Source: an uncultured Stenotrophomonas sp.
Lineage (GTDB): Bacteria > Pseudomonadota > Gammaproteobacteria > Xanthomonadales > Xanthomonadaceae
DNA length: 64,000 nt
Assembly (NCBI GenBank): GCA_913775725.1
Contig: CAJYNG010000019.1
Coordinates: 124,001-188,000, forward strand
Reading direction: 5' to 3'
The notes under the pieces: model-generated
The model's database searches: none
Told to the model about the DNA's origin: nothing
The model's input: the letters and a program-made list of their open reading frames with translations, nothing else
Shown here: positions 38,778 through 51,842 of the stretch, one piece after another
Layout: each line of letters begins with the position of its first letter
Numbering within the stretch: position 1 is the first letter of the stretch
Translations under genes and position numbers: made by a program

Positions 38778-39521
38778 ATGAAACCGCTGTCCCTGGCCAG
38801 CCTGGCCGTGACCCTCAGTCTGGGTGCCCTGGGCACCCTTACCCTGCCCGCCCCGTCCGCATCTGCGCAGAACGGGGTGATCCGCTGCGAAAGCCAGAGC
38901 AACCGCGAACGGGTCTGCAACACCGGCTGGCACGGCGCGCAGCTGGTCCGCCAGTTGTCTGGCAGCCCCTGCGAGGAAGGACGCTCCTGGGGCAGCCGCA
39001 ATGGCAGCATCTGGGTCACCAACGGTTGCCGCGCCGAGTTCGTCGAGGCCCGCGGTGGCTGGGGCGGCGGCAACGGCGGTGGCTGGGGTGGCAACAACGG
39101 CCGCCCCGGCGAGACCATCCGCTGCGAGAGCCAGAACAACCGTGAGCGCAGCTGCCCGGTGGGGTGGCGCAATGTCCGCCTGGTCCGCCAGCTGTCCGGC
39201 AGCCCTTGCGATGAGGGCCGTAGCTGGGGCGTGCGCAACGGCGCAGTCTGGGTCAGCAATGGCTGCCGCGCGGAATTCGCCGAAGCCCGCGGCTGGGGCG
39301 GTGGCGGTGGTGGCTGGGGCGGTGGCAACAGCAATTACTCGGTCACCTGCAGCAGCAACAACAACCGTTCACAGACCTGCGATTGGGATGAGCGCCAGGG
39401 CCGGCCAGTGCTGCAGCAGCAGCTCTCAGGCAGCGCCTGCCAGGAAGGCCGCAGCTGGGGTTACTCGCGTGGCCAGGTGTGGGTGAGCAACGGCTGCCGG
39501 GCGCGTTTCGGCACGCGGTGA
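38778..39521 (+). CDS. Exported protein with three DUF3011 repeats
   Basis: The 247-residue protein has a signal peptide (about 1-31) followed by three tandem ~55-residue DUF3011 units at about 35-90, 114-169 and 189-245. Each contains four Cys in equal spacing (37/47/65/84; 116/126/144/163; 191/201/221/240). The units are joined by Gly/Trp-rich linkers (GGWGGGNGGGWGG). Each unit carries the core RxL(S)GSxCxEGRSWG and a WVSNGCRAxF end. The cysteine pattern predicts two disulphides per unit in the periplasm or outside the cell. Function of the family is not known. A TATAGT -10-like box lies at 38742-38747. Confidence 0.88.
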   Translation: MKPLSLASLAVTLSLGALGTLTLPAPSASAQNGVIRCESQSNRERVCNTGWHGAQLVRQLSGSPCEEGRSWGSRNGSIWVTNGCRAEFVEARGGWGGGNGGGWGGNNGRPGETIRCESQNNRERSCPVGWRNVRLVRQLSGSPCDEGRSWGVRNGAVWVSNGCRAEFAEARGWGGGGGGWGGGNSNYSVTCSSNNNRSQTCDWDERQGRPVLQQQLSGSACQEGRSWGYSRGQVWVSNGCRARFGTR

Positions 39522-39524
39522 GCT

Positions 39525-39563
39525 GGGGTCGGATCCCTGGCCAGCGGCCAGGGCCCTGACCCC
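39525..39563. repeat. GGGGTC palindrome (first of two)
   Basis: The arms GGGGTCGGATCCCTGGCC and GGCCAGGGCCCTGACCCC enclose a short loop. It starts 3 bp after the DUF3011 gene stop and likely acts as its transcript end. Confidence 0.82.
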
Positions 39564-39588
39564 GGTCAGGCATCCCACATCCACGCAT

Positions 39589-39622
39589 GGGTCAGAGCCC
39601 TCCGCAGGAGGGATCCGACCCC
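39589..39622. repeat. GGGTCAG palindrome (second of two)
   Basis: GGGTCAGAGCCCTCC and GGAGGGATCCGACCCC are paired arms. The element lies immediately before the stop of the convergent lipoprotein gene. Confidence 0.82.
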
Positions 39623-39626
39623 GGGA

Positions 39627-40268
39627 TCACGGCGCGGGTGCTTTGTCGTCGCCCCACGGTGCAGGCGGCAGGTCAACCGGCTTGCTCAGGTCGAACTGCA
39701 CGCGGAAGCGGCGGCCCTCCGGGCGTGTCAGCTCGTAGACGAACGTCTGGTCGGGATCGATCTCCATCGCCCACGTGTTGTGGGTGGAGGCCAGCATATC
39801 GGCACGACGGAACATGGCCACCGAATCGCCATCGGCCGGGAACTGCTGGCGCTCGGCGGTGCCCGGTGGCGTGCTGTCGCCGCCATACAGGGTGATCGCG
39901 TCGGGGCTGCCGTCTTCGTGGCGATGGTCGTGCTTCAGGCGCAGACCGGTTTCCGTGCGGGTCAGCACCCAGGTCCGCGAGTGGTCATCGCCGACATGGA
40001 ACGGAATGCGCAGCTCGTGCGCCGGATCGGCACAGCCACGCACGTGCATGACCAGGCGCTGGCCGGCGAACGGATCCTTGCCGGTCGGTGCCGGCGTGTC
40101 CTCCACCACCTTGCCGGCATAGGCCTGGCCGCAGTGCGCGGCAATGGCGGCCATGAAGGCATCGGCCGGTGCGGTTGCCAGATCATGGGCGACCGTGTCG
40201 GAGCGCTGCGAACAGGCAGCGAGGCTGAGCAGGAGGGCGGAAGCGGTGACAACGGCAGGCAGTTTCAT
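39627..40268 (-). CDS. Putative lipoprotein of unknown function
   Basis: The 213-residue protein has lipobox LAAC (Cys about 19) and a mature domain with two Cys (AAHCGQAYAG; VRGCADPAHEL). A beta-rich segment follows with RTWVLTRTETGLRLKHDHRHEDGSPD and YGGDSTPPGT. I recognise the general type of a secreted or lipoprotein domain common in Xanthomonadaceae but not a named function. It is convergent with the DUF3011 gene. Confidence 0.78.
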   Translation of the reverse strand: MKLPAVVTASALLLSLAACSQRSDTVAHDLATAPADAFMAAIAAHCGQAYAGKVVEDTPAPTGKDPFAGQRLVMHVRGCADPAHELRIPFHVGDDHSRTWVLTRTETGLRLKHDHRHEDGSPDAITLYGGDSTPPGTAERQQFPADGDSVAMFRRADMLASTHNTWAMEIDPDQTFVYELTRPEGRRFRVQFDLSKPVDLPPAPWGDDKAPAP

Positions 40269-40321
40269 GCCCCAACCCTAACGGCCATGGCCGACGGGCG
40301 CAAACCGCGCGCGGCAACCGA

Positions 40322-41536
40322 TCAGCGTTCGACGGTGTGCGGTTCCGGCAGCGTCTCGGTGGCCGCCACCGGTGCGGCGGCGCCCTCGCCTGCCGGCTCC
40401 TGTTCAACCGGATCGACATCGAACGGCGTGCGGAACACCAACGATGGCAGCAGCGTGGTCAGTGCGGCATACAGCAGCAGCGCGCCGAACAGTACCGCCG
40501 GGATCTGGAAGCGCTCGCGCATGATCGCGGCCAGCACCAGGGTGAAGATCAGCGTCGGTGCCAGCGCCAGCGAGACCCGCAGGCTGCTGCGGAAGCTCTC
40601 GCCGAACATCACCCGGCGCTGCAGCCAGACCACGCCGATACGCAGCGGCAGCACCACCAGGGTGATCACGATGCCCAGCCCCAACGCCTCGAAACTGAGC
40701 GCTTCGCTGGGCACCTTGGTGCCGGCGTTGAAGAAGTAGAACGGCACGAAGAACGAGGCGAACAGGCGCAGCGCGTGCAGGTTCTCATGCGAAGCCAGCA
40801 GCGGCATGCGCTGGTGCAGCAGGCGCGCGACCAGGCCGGCGATGAACGCGCCGACCAGGTAGTACACGCCCAGCAGGTAAGTGATGTAGGCCGCCACCAT
40901 GCCCACCATCACCAGCAGCGAGAACTCCGAACCGGGCGCATGCGGCGCCACCCAGCGGCCCAAGGCGATGAACAGCAGCGGCAGGCCGATCATCATCGCC
41001 AGCAGGGCCAGGCTGGACAGCGCCATATGCCCCGGATCGCCGGCCTGCAGCACGATGAACAACGCCGCCAGCGCCAGCAGTTCGCCGGCAATGGCCTTGC
41101 TGGTCACCCAGAAGCGCTCGTCCTCGCTCAGGCCGAGCCGCGACAGCGAATCCATGATGAAGCCGGTAGACGGCGTCAGCAGCGCCAGTGCCAGCAGACC
41201 GGCGGCCTGCCAGGGCAATCCCGCGTAGCGCCAGGCCAGCCAGCCCACACCGAACAGCGTGCCGGTACGGATCACCAGATGCGCCAGCAGCGGCCACATG
41301 CCCCGCCGCAGTGCCTGCAGGTCCACTTCCAGGCCAGCGAACAGGAACAACGAGGAAATCCCCAACGTGGCCAGCAGGCCGATCACTGCGTCGTGCGCCT
41401 GGTCGCCCAGCCAGAGCATGCCGATGATGCCGAACAGCAGGCAGGTCAGCGGCGCGGGCAGGCTGAAACGCTGCAGCGCGCGCGGGATCACCAACAGCGC
41501 GAAGATCAGCAGCAGGTAGATCAATTCATGGCTCAT
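40322..41536 (-). CDS. CPA2-type cation/proton antiporter (Kef/NhaP-like)
   Basis: The 404-residue membrane protein has about 12-13 transmembrane helices and the Na+/H+ exchanger fold (PF00999): LTCLLFGIIGMLWLG, SLFLFAGLEVDLQAL, TPSTGFIMDSL, VGAFIAGLVARLL. A short Pro/Glu-rich cytoplasmic tail follows, with no TrkA-N domain. It probably exchanges K+ or Na+ for H+. ATG 41536 starts MSHELIYLLL. It ends 53 bp from the lipoprotein gene start. Confidence 0.86.
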   Translation of the reverse strand: MSHELIYLLLIFALLVIPRALQRFSLPAPLTCLLFGIIGMLWLGDQAHDAVIGLLATLGISSLFLFAGLEVDLQALRRGMWPLLAHLVIRTGTLFGVGWLAWRYAGLPWQAAGLLALALLTPSTGFIMDSLSRLGLSEDERFWVTSKAIAGELLALAALFIVLQAGDPGHMALSSLALLAMMIGLPLLFIALGRWVAPHAPGSEFSLLVMVGMVAAYITYLLGVYYLVGAFIAGLVARLLHQRMPLLASHENLHALRLFASFFVPFYFFNAGTKVPSEALSFEALGLGIVITLVVLPLRIGVVWLQRRVMFGESFRSSLRVSLALAPTLIFTLVLAAIMRERFQIPAVLFGALLLYAALTTLLPSLVFRTPFDVDPVEQEPAGEGAAAPVAATETLPEPHTVER

Positions 41537-41621
41537 GGGGGACTTCCGTGTGGTTCGAACGCGCGCAGGATGCGCGCGCCGAACCGATCCGGCAAGCCGC
41601 ATTTGAATGACCCCGGTTACC

Positions 41622-42533
41622 TCAACCGATCAGGCGATCGGCAATGCGGCCCACCTGCGCCAGCACCGTGGCACGCTGTTCGTAGCTGATCGCCCCCGCC
41701 TGCAGGTAGGCGGTCAGCACCCACGGCGCGCCGCCGGCCAGTGGCCACAGCACGGCGATGTCGTTGCGCGCGTCTTCACCGTTGCTGCCGGTCTTGTCGC
41801 CAACGCGCCAGCGCTTGCCGAGGCCCGCACGCAGGCAGGCGTCGCCGGTCTCGTTGTCAATCAGCCAGTCGGCCAGTTGCTGCCGCGAAGCAGGTTGCAG
41901 CACCTCGCCCAGCACCACGCGCTGCAGGGTCGTGGCCATCGCCGCAGGCGTGGTGGTATCGCGTGGATCGCCCTTGGCGAAACTGTTCAGTTCCGGCTCC
42001 AGCCGGTCACTGCGGCTCACCGCATCGCCGCTGGCGCGCAGGAAGGCGGTCACCGCCGGCGGACCGCCGACCACGCCGAACAGCAGGTTGGCGGCGGTGT
42101 TGTCACTGGTGATGATCGTGGCCCGGCACAGGTCGCGCACGGTCATGTCCTTGCCCGCATGGCGGCGGGTGACCGGTGCGTGCGAGAGCAGGTCGGCCTC
42201 GTGCACCGGCACGCGCCTATCCAGCAACGCCGGGGTGCGCTCGGCCTGGCTGAGCACGGTGGCAGCCAGCATGCTCTTGAAGGTGCTGCACATCGGAAAG
42301 CGCTCGTCCTGGCGATGACCGATGCGGCGACCGCTGGCGGTGTCCAGCAGGGTCACGCCGAGGCGTCCGGCGCAGGCATTTTCCAGCGCGGCGAAGTCAG
42401 TGGCGGCGGTGAGGGTGGCATCGGTGGGTGCGTTGGCGGTGGTCTTGCCCGCAGCACGTGCCAGCAGCGGCAGGGCAAGCGAGGAAGCCACGGCAGCACC
42501 ACTGAGCTGCAGGAATCGGCGACGGGCGAGCAT
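41622..42533 (-). CDS. blaL2: L2-type class A beta-lactamase
   Basis: This serine beta-lactamase hydrolyses cephalosporins and other beta-lactams in the periplasm and is inhibited by clavulanate in known L2 enzymes. The 303-residue protein has a twin-arginine-type signal (ARRRFLQLSG) and all class A motifs: STFK (83-86), SDN (143-145), ExxLN (E179) and KTG (247-249). AGGAGA precedes ATG 42533. It is divergent from ampR, the usual arrangement for AmpR-induced enzymes. The gene is intrinsic to S. maltophilia, and base composition matches its neighbours. Confidence 0.97.
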   Translation of the reverse strand: MLARRRFLQLSGAAVASSLALPLLARAAGKTTANAPTDATLTAATDFAALENACAGRLGVTLLDTASGRRIGHRQDERFPMCSTFKSMLAATVLSQAERTPALLDRRVPVHEADLLSHAPVTRRHAGKDMTVRDLCRATIITSDNTAANLLFGVVGGPPAVTAFLRASGDAVSRSDRLEPELNSFAKGDPRDTTTPAAMATTLQRVVLGEVLQPASRQQLADWLIDNETGDACLRAGLGKRWRVGDKTGSNGEDARNDIAVLWPLAGGAPWVLTAYLQAGAISYEQRATVLAQVGRIADRLIG

Positions 42534-42707
42534 ACGGGTTCTCCTGGGGACCGCTCGATTATTGAAGCGTCGATCGGGGGCGACCAGCGCAAAAAATCAA
42601 CAGGAGGCATGAATTGAATTAATGCCTGACGCATTCAACCCCTTAATTTTCCTAAATCCATGGTTGAAGCGTTAGGATCAGCCATCACTCCAGCTCACGA
42701 CTGCACG
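42534..42707. promoter_or_regulatory. Divergent blaL2-ampR control region
   Basis: This 174-bp intergenic region is AT-richer than its surroundings around 42600-42675. It contains an inverted half-site pair TTCAACC (42634-42640) and GGTTGAA (42662-42668), and a further TTGAAGCG-like site at about 42573. LysR regulators bind such T-N11-A or dyad sites between divergent genes, so this is the likely AmpR operator. Exact bases are inferred. Confidence 0.6.
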
Positions 42708-43574
42708 ATGTTGCACCCTACCCTGCCCCTGAACGCGCTGCGCGCCTTCGAGGCCGCCGCCCGCCACCAGAACTTCACCCGTGCCGCGCTGGAGCTGTGT
42801 GTCAGCCAGGCCGCGCTGAGCCATCAGATCCGTGGGCTGGAGGACCGGCTCGGCATCCGCCTGTTCCATCGCCTGCCACGCGGCGTGGCGCTCACCGACG
42901 AGGGCGCGGCGCTGTATCCGGTGCTCAACGAATCGTTCGAGCGCATCTCCGCCAGCATCGCGCGCTATACCGGCGGGCCGGCTCGTGAAGTGCTGACGCT
43001 GGGCGTGGTCGGCACCTTCGCCACCGGCTGGCTGCTGCCACGGCTGGCCGCGTTCGAGGCCGCGCACCCTGACATCGAGCTGCGCCTGCAGACCCACAAC
43101 AACCGCATCGACCTGGCCGGCGAAGGCCTGGACCTGGCGATCCGGTTTGGTGATGGCGACTGGCAGGGTCAAGCCTGTACGGCGATCCTCGATGCGCCCT
43201 TCGCACCGCTGTGCGCGCCGGCATTGGCGCGGCGGCTGAAGCAGCCACGCGACCTGGGCACGCTGCCGCTGCTGCGCTCCTACCGCAGCGACGAATGGCC
43301 GCGCTGGTTGCAGGCGGCAGGCGTGAGTGGCGTGGAAGCCCGCGGGCCGGTGTTCGATTCGTCGTTGACGGTGGCGATGGCCGCGGTCGGCGGCGCCGGC
43401 GTGGCGCTGCTGCCGCTGCGCATGTTCGAGCAGGAACTGGCCGAGGGCCGCCTGCTGCAGCCCTTCGGCACCACGCTGGAGCTGGGGCGCTACTGGCTGA
43501 CGCGATTGCGCTCGCGCGCCGAGCGCGAACCGGCGAAGCGGTTCCGCGAATGGCTGCAGGCACAGGGCACGTAA
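42708..43574 (+). CDS. ampR: AmpR, LysR-type regulator of blaL2
   Basis: AmpR senses muropeptides and switches blaL2 on. The 288-residue protein has the LysR winged helix-turn-helix (LNALRAFEAAARHQNFTRAALEL...VSQAALSHQIRGLE) and a two-lobe effector domain (about 90-288). ATG 42708 starts the canonical MLHPTLPLNALRAF; an upstream ATG at 42660 would add 16 unrelated residues and enter the operator. Confidence 0.96.
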   Translation: MLHPTLPLNALRAFEAAARHQNFTRAALELCVSQAALSHQIRGLEDRLGIRLFHRLPRGVALTDEGAALYPVLNESFERISASIARYTGGPAREVLTLGVVGTFATGWLLPRLAAFEAAHPDIELRLQTHNNRIDLAGEGLDLAIRFGDGDWQGQACTAILDAPFAPLCAPALARRLKQPRDLGTLPLLRSYRSDEWPRWLQAAGVSGVEARGPVFDSSLTVAMAAVGGAGVALLPLRMFEQELAEGRLLQPFGTTLELGRYWLTRLRSRAEREPAKRFREWLQAQGT

Positions 43575-43575
43575 C

Positions 43576-43644
43576 AAAAAAGGGGACGGAGGGGATTAAG
43601 TCGTTTGTGCCACAAACGACTTAATCCCCTCCGTCCCCTTTTTT
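43576..43644. terminator. Perfect 34-bp inverted repeat, bidirectional terminator
   Basis: The left arm 43576-43609 (six A, then GGGGACGGAGGGG, ATTAAGTCG, TTTGTG) is exactly mirrored by the right arm 43611-43644 around a single C at 43610. Both outer ends carry six A/T, so on either strand it is a hairpin followed by T6. It begins 2 bp after ampR and ends 6 bp before the convergent ABC-F gene. Confidence 0.93.
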
Positions 43645-43650
43645 GCGTGA

Positions 43651-45516
<1,866 letters not shown>

Positions 45517-45735
45517 CGGGGGAGGCGTCCATATAACCAGATGGAATGTGCTGGTGAGCACTGTTCCTGCGACGCAATTCTAGCGTTAACGAATACTTGA
45601 CGCGCCCCGGGATGCGCGGCGGCCGGCGTTCCTCTCTCCCACGTCCTCGCCGCGCGCGTCCCGGGCTCCCTCCCCCGCCAGTGCCAATTCGGGCTAAATG
45701 GTTGCTGCTGCAACGTTTTTTCCGATGACCGGCAT

Positions 45736-45764
45736 TTGACAGGCGCTTAATTTGCCGTTAATTC
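45736..45764 (+). promoter_or_regulatory. Predicted sigma-70 promoter of the TonB receptor
   Basis: TTGACA (45736-45741), 17 bases, then TAATTC (45759-45764) give a near-consensus promoter 88 bp before ATG 45853. The rest of the 336-bp gap 45517-45852 is GC-rich with no gene; a small hairpin GTTGC/GCAAC followed by T6 lies at about 45701-45720. Confidence 0.65.
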
Positions 45765-45852
45765 CTGATTTGCGCACCGCAACAACCGCCGTCCGCCTCA
45801 CCCCCGTGATGTCGATTCCGGTGCCGCCCCCGCCAACCGGAGCCCCATCCCG

Positions 45853-48240
<2,388 letters not shown>

Positions 48241-48243
48241 GCG

Positions 48244-48266
48244 GTAGTGCCGGCCGCTGGCCGGCA
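48244..48266 (+). repeat. SMAG monomer, TGCCGGCC subtype
   Basis: A GTAG head followed by TGCCGGCCGCTGGCCGGCA, 3 bp after the TonB receptor stop. Confidence 0.82.
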
Positions 48267-48281
48267 TTCCGTGGCCCGGGT

Positions 48282-48323
48282 GGGGTCAGATCCCTTTTCC
48301 TGCGGGAAAAGGGATCTGACCCC
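48282..48323. repeat. GGGGTCAG palindrome with 19-bp perfect arms
   Basis: The arms 48282-48300 and 48305-48323 are exact complements around TGCG. This is the most perfect of the four GGGGTCAG elements in the window. Confidence 0.88.
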
Positions 48324-48397
48324 ATTCGCATTTAAGGTTTGCCGTATCTGGCCTCATCGGTGAAAATCGGGATACCCCCGATTTCCTGCGAGTGCCG

Positions 48398-50095
48398 ATG
48401 CACCATGACACCGACCTGATCAACATCGTTGCCGTTGGCCTGGGGCTCGCCTTCATCTTCGGCGCGCTGGCCAACAAGCTCCGCTTGTCCCCTCTGGTCG
48501 GTTACCTGGTTGCTGGCATCTGCGTAGGCCCGTTCACCCCCGGCTTCGTCGCCGACCAGGCGCTGGCCAACCAGTTGGCCGAGCTGGGCGTGATGCTGCT
48601 GATGTTCGGCGTCGGCCTGCACTTCTCGCTGAAGGACCTGATGGCGGTCAAGGCCATCGCCATCCCCGGTGCCATCGGGCAGATCGCGGTCGCTACCCTG
48701 CTCGGCTGGGGCGTGGCCTCGCTGATGGGCTGGCCCGCCATTCATGGCGTCATCTTCGGTTTCTCGCTGGCCACGGCCAGTACCGTCGTGCTGTTGCGGG
48801 CGATGGAAGAACGCCGCCTGCTGGAGACGATGCGCGGCAAGATCGCGGTCGGCTGGCTGATCGTGGAAGACCTGGCCTGTGTGCTGGCACTTGTGATGAT
48901 GCCGGTAATGGCCGGTGTGTTCGGCCCCGATGCGGCCAAGGAATCGCACTCGCTGGGCAGCGTGCTGGCCGACATCGGCTGGACCTTCGTGCAGCTGGGC
49001 CTGTTCGTGGCGGTGATGCTGGTGGTCGGACGCCGGGTCATCCCGTGGATCCTCGAACGTATTGCCGGTACCGGTTCGCGCGAGCTGTTCACCCTGTCGG
49101 TGCTGGCAATCGCGCTGGGCGTGGCGTTCGGCTCGGCCATGTTGTTCGGCGTCTCGTTCGCGCTGGGCGCGTTCTTCGCCGGCATGCTGCTCAACGAATC
49201 GGAGCTGAGCCACAAGGCCGCGCACGATTCGCTGCCGCTGCGCGATGCATTCGCAGTGCTGTTCTTCGTCTCGGTCGGCATGCTGTTCGACCCCAACATC
49301 CTCATCCAGCACCCGTGGCAGGTGCTGGCCACCGTGCTGATCATCATGTTCGGCAAGTCCGCCGCCGCATTCTTCATCGTGCGCGCGTTCGGGCACCCGA
49401 CCAGCACCGCGCTGACCATCTCGGCCAGCCTGGCGCAGATCGGCGAGTTCGCCTTCATCATCGCCGGCCTCGGTGTCGCGCTGCAGATCCTGCCGAAGGA
49501 AGGCCAGTCGCTGGTACTGGCCGGCGCGCTGGTGTCGATCATGCTCAACCCACTGGTCTTCGGGCTGCTGGACCGTTGGCAGGCCAAGCAGGAACAGCAG
49601 CCGCAGCCGGCCGAGCCGGAAGAGGCGATCGGCCCATCGCGTGATCTGAACGGGCACGCGATCGTGATCGGCTACGGCCGGGTCGGCAGCGAGCTGGCGC
49701 AGGTGCTGCGTGATCGCGGCGTGCCGGTGCTGGTGATCGATGACAACAAGGAACATGTCGAGCAGGCGCACGCCAAGGGCCTGGCGGCGATCCGCGGTAG
49801 TGCCGCTGCCGACCGGGTGCTGGCTGAAGCCCATCCGGAGCGCGCGAAGATCGCGGTGCTGGCCATTCCGCAGCCGCTGGAAGCCGGTGAGGCGCTGGCC
49901 AAGCTGCGGGCGATCAACCCGGACCTGACCCTGCTGGCGCGCGCACACAGCGATGCGGAAGTGAAGCATCTGCTGGAACACGGTGCGGATGGCACGGTGA
50001 TGGCCGAGCGTGAGCTGGCGTACTCGCTGGCGGAGATGGTGATGTCCACGCCGCCGTATCGCGGGCTGGGACAGCACAGTATTCCGGTGGTGTGA
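48398..50095 (+). CDS. ybaL: YbaL-type K+/H+ antiporter with RCK domain
   Basis: The 565-residue protein has a Na+/H+-exchanger membrane domain (about 1-390) closely following E. coli YbaL: ANKLRLSPLVGYL, FGVGLHFSLKDLMAVK, STVVLLRAMEERR. A C-terminal TrkA-N/RCK nucleotide-binding domain (about 415-530) with GYGRVGSELAQVL completes it. Kef-type systems release K+ in exchange for H+. ATG 48398 (MHHDTDL) is preferred over an upstream GTG at 48392 because it matches YbaL's N terminus. Confidence 0.92.
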   Translation: MHHDTDLINIVAVGLGLAFIFGALANKLRLSPLVGYLVAGICVGPFTPGFVADQALANQLAELGVMLLMFGVGLHFSLKDLMAVKAIAIPGAIGQIAVATLLGWGVASLMGWPAIHGVIFGFSLATASTVVLLRAMEERRLLETMRGKIAVGWLIVEDLACVLALVMMPVMAGVFGPDAAKESHSLGSVLADIGWTFVQLGLFVAVMLVVGRRVIPWILERIAGTGSRELFTLSVLAIALGVAFGSAMLFGVSFALGAFFAGMLLNESELSHKAAHDSLPLRDAFAVLFFVSVGMLFDPNILIQHPWQVLATVLIIMFGKSAAAFFIVRAFGHPTSTALTISASLAQIGEFAFIIAGLGVALQILPKEGQSLVLAGALVSIMLNPLVFGLLDRWQAKQEQQPQPAEPEEAIGPSRDLNGHAIVIGYGRVGSELAQVLRDRGVPVLVIDDNKEHVEQAHAKGLAAIRGSAAADRVLAEAHPERAKIAVLAIPQPLEAGEALAKLRAINPDLTLLARAHSDAEVKHLLEHGADGTVMAERELAYSLAEMVMSTPPYRGLGQHSIPVV

Positions 50096-50107
50096 GGGGT
50101 GTGGGTG

Positions 50108-50226
50108 GGCAGGGCTTGCAGCCCTGCACCTGCTGAAGCAACGTCAACGACAAAAGCCAAAGCTGGCATTCCGTGGGATGGCGGGGGTCCCCGCTGCTGT
50201 TGGTAGGTGTCGACCTTGGTCGACAC
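50108..50226 (+). repeat. Composite palindromic element, copy D (shortened)
   Basis: This copy keeps the entry hairpin GCAGGGCTTGCAGCCCTGC (50109-50127), the GCAACGTCAACG linker and the GTAG-headed GTGTCGACCTTGGTCGACAC (50203-50226). The long central stem is reduced to a short GCGGGGGTCCCCGC (50181-50194). It lies between ybaL and metY. Confidence 0.78.
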
Positions 50227-50234
50227 GGCGGCAT

Positions 50235-50271
50235 AAAAAAAATCCCCGGTCGACCCGCATCGACCGGGGAT
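50235..50271 (-). terminator. Intrinsic terminator of metY
   Basis: On the minus strand ATCCCCGGTCGA and TCGACCGGGGAT (50242-50253 and 50260-50271) form a 12-bp perfect stem with a 6-base loop followed by eight T (50235-50242 read as T on this strand), about 100 bp past the metY stop. Confidence 0.93.
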
Positions 50272-50373
50272 CTGGATCGCCACGTTGCCACGCCTTGGAG
50301 AGGCAGTTCCACCGTAGCGCATCGCGGCGCGGGTGGTGATCGCCTGTGGCGATGACGACCAAGCGTGCGGCTA

Positions 50374-51660
50374 TCAGGCGCCGGCCAGAGCCTGCTCCAG
50401 GTCGGCGCGCAGGTCGCCGATGTGCTCGATGCCGATCGACAGCCGCACGGTGTCTTCGCTGACGCCGGCCTTGGCCAGTTCTGCGGCATCCAACTGGCGA
50501 TGGGTGGTCGAGGCCGGATGGGTGGCCAGCGACTTCGCGTCGCCCAGGTTGACCAGGCGGGTGAACAGCTTCAGTGCATCAAGGAAGCGCGCGCCGGCTT
50601 CACGGCCGCCCGGCAGGCCGAAGGTCAGTACGCCCGAGCCGTGTCCACCCAGATAGCGCTGCGCGGCAGCATGCTCGGGGTCGTCGGCCAGTCCCGCGTA
50701 ACGCACCCAGGCGACCTTGTCGTGCGCCTTCAGGTACTGCGCGACGGCCAGCGCATTGGCATTGATGCGCTCCATGCGCAGCGCCAGGGTCTCGATGCCC
50801 TGCAGGATCAGGAACGCGTTGAACGGCGACAACGCGGCGCCGGTATTGCGCAGCGGCACCACCCGCGCGCGGCCGATGTAGGCCGCTGGCCCCAGGGCTT
50901 CGGTATAGACCACGCCGTGGTAGCTGGGGTCGGGCTGGTTGAGCCGCGCGAAGCGTTGGGGCTGTGCGGTCCAGTCGAAGCGGCCGGAATCGATGATCGC
51001 GCCGCCGAGGCTGGTGCCGTGGCCGCCCAGGTACTTGGTCAACGAATGCACCACGATGTCGGCGCCGTGCTCGAACGGGCGCAGCAGGAACGGCGTGGCC
51101 ACGGTGTTGTCGACAATCAGCGGCACACCAGCGGCATGCGCGACCTCCGCAATCGCAGCGATGTCGGTGACGTTGCCGCGCGGGTTGCCGATCGATTCGA
51201 CGAACACCGCCTTGGTGCGTTCATCGATCAACCCTGCGAACGCGGACGGATCGGCGGGATCGGCGAAGCGCGCCTGGATGCCGTATTGCGGCAAGGTGTG
51301 CGCCAGCAGGTTGAGGCTGCCGCCATACAGCGCGCTGGAGGCGACGATGTTGTCACCGGCTTCGGCGATGGTCTGGATGGCATAGGTGATCGCGGCCTGC
51401 CCCGAGGCCAGCGCCAGCGCACCGATGCCGCCTTCCAGCGCGGCCAGGCGCTGTTCCAGCACGTCGGTGGTGGGGTTCATGATGCGCGTATAGATGTTGC
51501 CCGGCACCTTCAGATCGAACAGGTCGGCGCCGTGCTGGGTGTCATCGAAGGCATACGCCACCGTCTGGTAGATCGGCACCGCCACCGCGCGGGTGGTCGG
51601 GTCGGGACGGTAGCCGCCGTGCACGGCCAGGGTTTCCAGTTGCCACTGCGGGTCGCTCAT
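50374..51660 (-). CDS. metY: O-acetylhomoserine sulfhydrylase (MetY)
   Basis: This PLP enzyme of the Cys/Met metabolism family makes homocysteine from O-acetylhomoserine and sulphide. The 428-residue protein has the family start [26 protein letters not shown], the PLP lysine in [12 protein letters not shown] and the C-terminal [16 protein letters not shown]. The HGGYRPDP and NYTRxxNPT-like regions and the length favour MetY over cystathionine gamma-synthase. ATG 51660 is preceded by GGAG. Confidence 0.93.
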   Translation of the reverse strand: MSDPQWQLETLAVHGGYRPDPTTRAVAVPIYQTVAYAFDDTQHGADLFDLKVPGNIYTRIMNPTTDVLEQRLAALEGGIGALALASGQAAITYAIQTIAEAGDNIVASSALYGGSLNLLAHTLPQYGIQARFADPADPSAFAGLIDERTKAVFVESIGNPRGNVTDIAAIAEVAHAAGVPLIVDNTVATPFLLRPFEHGADIVVHSLTKYLGGHGTSLGGAIIDSGRFDWTAQPQRFARLNQPDPSYHGVVYTEALGPAAYIGRARVVPLRNTGAALSPFNAFLILQGIETLALRMERINANALAVAQYLKAHDKVAWVRYAGLADDPEHAAAQRYLGGHGSGVLTFGLPGGREAGARFLDALKLFTRLVNLGDAKSLATHPASTTHRQLDAAELAKAGVSEDTVRLSIGIEHIGDLRADLEQALAGA

Positions 51661-51842
51661 TGCACCAGGCTCCATCCGGGGAAACCGCCACCATAGGCCA
51701 GCCGGGGCCGTCCGCTGAAAGCCGCTGGAGATGACGCCAGTACCGCCGGTTATCAGGTTGGCCGCGATTCAGGCAGCCGTCATGGACGGTTGCTAGGCTT
51801 CGCCGCCGGGCGCTCCTGCCCGGGCACGGAAGCCCAACGCGC

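Noticed and set aside
37485-39521. A 678-codon plus-strand open frame spanning aspS antisense and the DUF3011 gene
   Set aside because: Only the last 247 codons look like a protein (signal peptide, repeats). The rest is a GC-driven shadow of aspS, which has full class II motifs on the other strand.
41622-43574. blaL2-ampR as a recently acquired resistance island
   Set aside because: No mobile-element ends, integrase or composition shift; the genes are known to be chromosomal in S. maltophilia.
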